DNA from: Dysosmobacter segnis
GTDB lineage: Bacteria; Bacillota; Clostridia; Oscillospirales; Oscillospiraceae
Direction: 5' to 3'
Assembly (NCBI RefSeq): GCF_014297285.1
Contig: NZ_JACOQI010000035.1
Coordinates: 1 to 13,139 of the forward strand
Length of the DNA: 13,139 nt
The translations under genes were made by a program, and so were the position numbers. A model generated the notes under the pieces. The model ran no database searches, was not told the origin of the DNA, and worked only from the letters and a program-made list of their open reading frames with translations. Position 1 is the stretch's first letter. Each line of letters begins with the position of its first letter. Shown piece after piece: positions 12,635 to 13,139 of this stretch.

Positions 12635-13139
12635 GTCCGTGTGATCGATGCATTGGAAACGTTGGTATGACTGCGTTTCCCGCGCTTTTCGAGCCTTTTT
12701 CGAGGACGAAAAAGAAAGCAGGATAAAGGGCTGGCGTCGGAACCGACGCTCCGCCCAGTCACTTCTGCCCGCAGTGCGGGCAGTTGACGGGGGTTTCAGC
12801 GCAGTCGGTTGTGGCGTCTTTTGAAGAAAATTTCAGAGCGGCTGGCGTCTTGGTTCCCGCAAACGCAGGTGTCCCAAGGATTTTGGTGGTGCCTTGTGGC
12901 CGTTTCGGAAGGAAATCGAGGTAATCACCTTCGCGTGATCAATGGTGCAGGGCAAGCATGTTTTGAGTCACCGCAGTCAATGAAAAGAGACTTTCAAGCG
13001 TTCAAAAATCGCACCGCTGTAAACCTGCTAAAAAGTCAAGCCCCAATTGAAAGAAAATTTGCGGGTGGAAAAAGAGCATAGCAAAGCAGAGGCGGCAAAA
13101 CGGATTGTTTGGCCGCCTCAAACAAAGCATTGGAGATCT
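12635..13139. other. Gene-free stretch with hairpins
   Basis: No convincing gene is seen. Inverted repeats occur at 12734-12740/12743-12749 and 12765-12773/12775-12783. A 90-codon frame at 12809-13081 (TTG start) lacks a ribosome site and family resemblance. A 65-codon open stretch at 12727-12924 contains FCPQCGQ but has no start before it. This may be further repeat or degraded element DNA. Confidence 0.5.
13089..13119. terminator. Possible terminator hairpin at the right edge
   Basis: GAGGCGGC (13089-13096) pairs with GCCGCCTC (13112-13119), and AAAC with GTTT can extend the stem. It is followed by CAAACAAAG, with no T tract on either side. It could belong to a gene beyond the window. Confidence 0.5.

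Noticed and set aside
11702..12653. Two minus-strand frames over the kinase end and repeat copy B
   Set aside because: They are antisense to the kinase or lie within the repeat, with no ribosome site.
1..13139. CRISPR array, rRNA genes or intact tRNA genes
   Set aside because: No regularly spaced repeats and no rRNA motifs were seen, and the only tRNA-like sequence is the 45-base 3' half.

Overview
The window looks like accessory DNA from a GC-rich gut-type Clostridia (Oscillospiraceae/Ruminococcaceae, perhaps the Faecalibacterium/Gemmiger/Subdoligranulum neighbourhood). The reasons are AGGAGG-type ribosome sites, GTG starts, Gram-positive-style lipoprotein signals, KtrAB potassium uptake, LytTR two-component signalling and Firmicutes-type tyrosine integrases. 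The assignment to a genus is from memory of protein style, not from a search.

Region 1 (1-5321) is a patchwork of mobile-element pieces. A leftward tyrosine integrase lacking its N-terminus (1-446) abuts the C-terminal end of a small DUF6809-like protein (447-699). A small lipoprotein-like gene (842-1159) follows. A leftward ktrB-ktrA operon (potassium channel subunit and its RCK regulator) ends convergently at a perfect 21-bp hairpin. A leftward two-gene unit then encodes a small truncated protein and a sigma-70-like factor. At about 4503 this unit breaks into a rightward integrase that has lost its N-terminus but keeps the whole catalytic domain. The segment 447-4503 is thus bounded by two outward-facing, 5'-truncated integrases.

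Region 2 (5322-5662) is an attachment-site region. Forty-five bases match the 3' half of a CAT-anticodon tRNA exactly from the anticodon loop to CCA. No tRNA 5' half lies next to it, rho-independent-like hairpins stand on both sides, and paired GGGTCA-type direct repeats lie further out on both flanks. This resembles an attP or a tandem-element junction.

Region 3 (5663-12640) holds a lipoprotein of unknown function (5663-6703) and then a signalling locus. A LytTR response regulator and a GHKL histidine kinase (10188-12226, rightward) are transcribed divergently from a stand-alone receiver that has lost its phosphoacceptor aspartate (9638-9997) and a 687-residue propeller-like lipoprotein (7524-9587). 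Good sigma-A-type promoters face away from each other, and a pair of 10-bp direct repeats lies between them, where a LytTR protein would be expected to bind. The simplest reading is that the kinase senses something at the membrane, the regulator drives both operons, and the lipoprotein and degenerate receiver are output or feedback parts.

The signalling locus is flanked by two direct copies of a roughly 310-bp non-coding repeat (7080-7387 and 12322-12634) with several conserved hairpins, and a diverged partial copy lies at about 6928-7006. The final 500 bases hold hairpins but no convincing gene.
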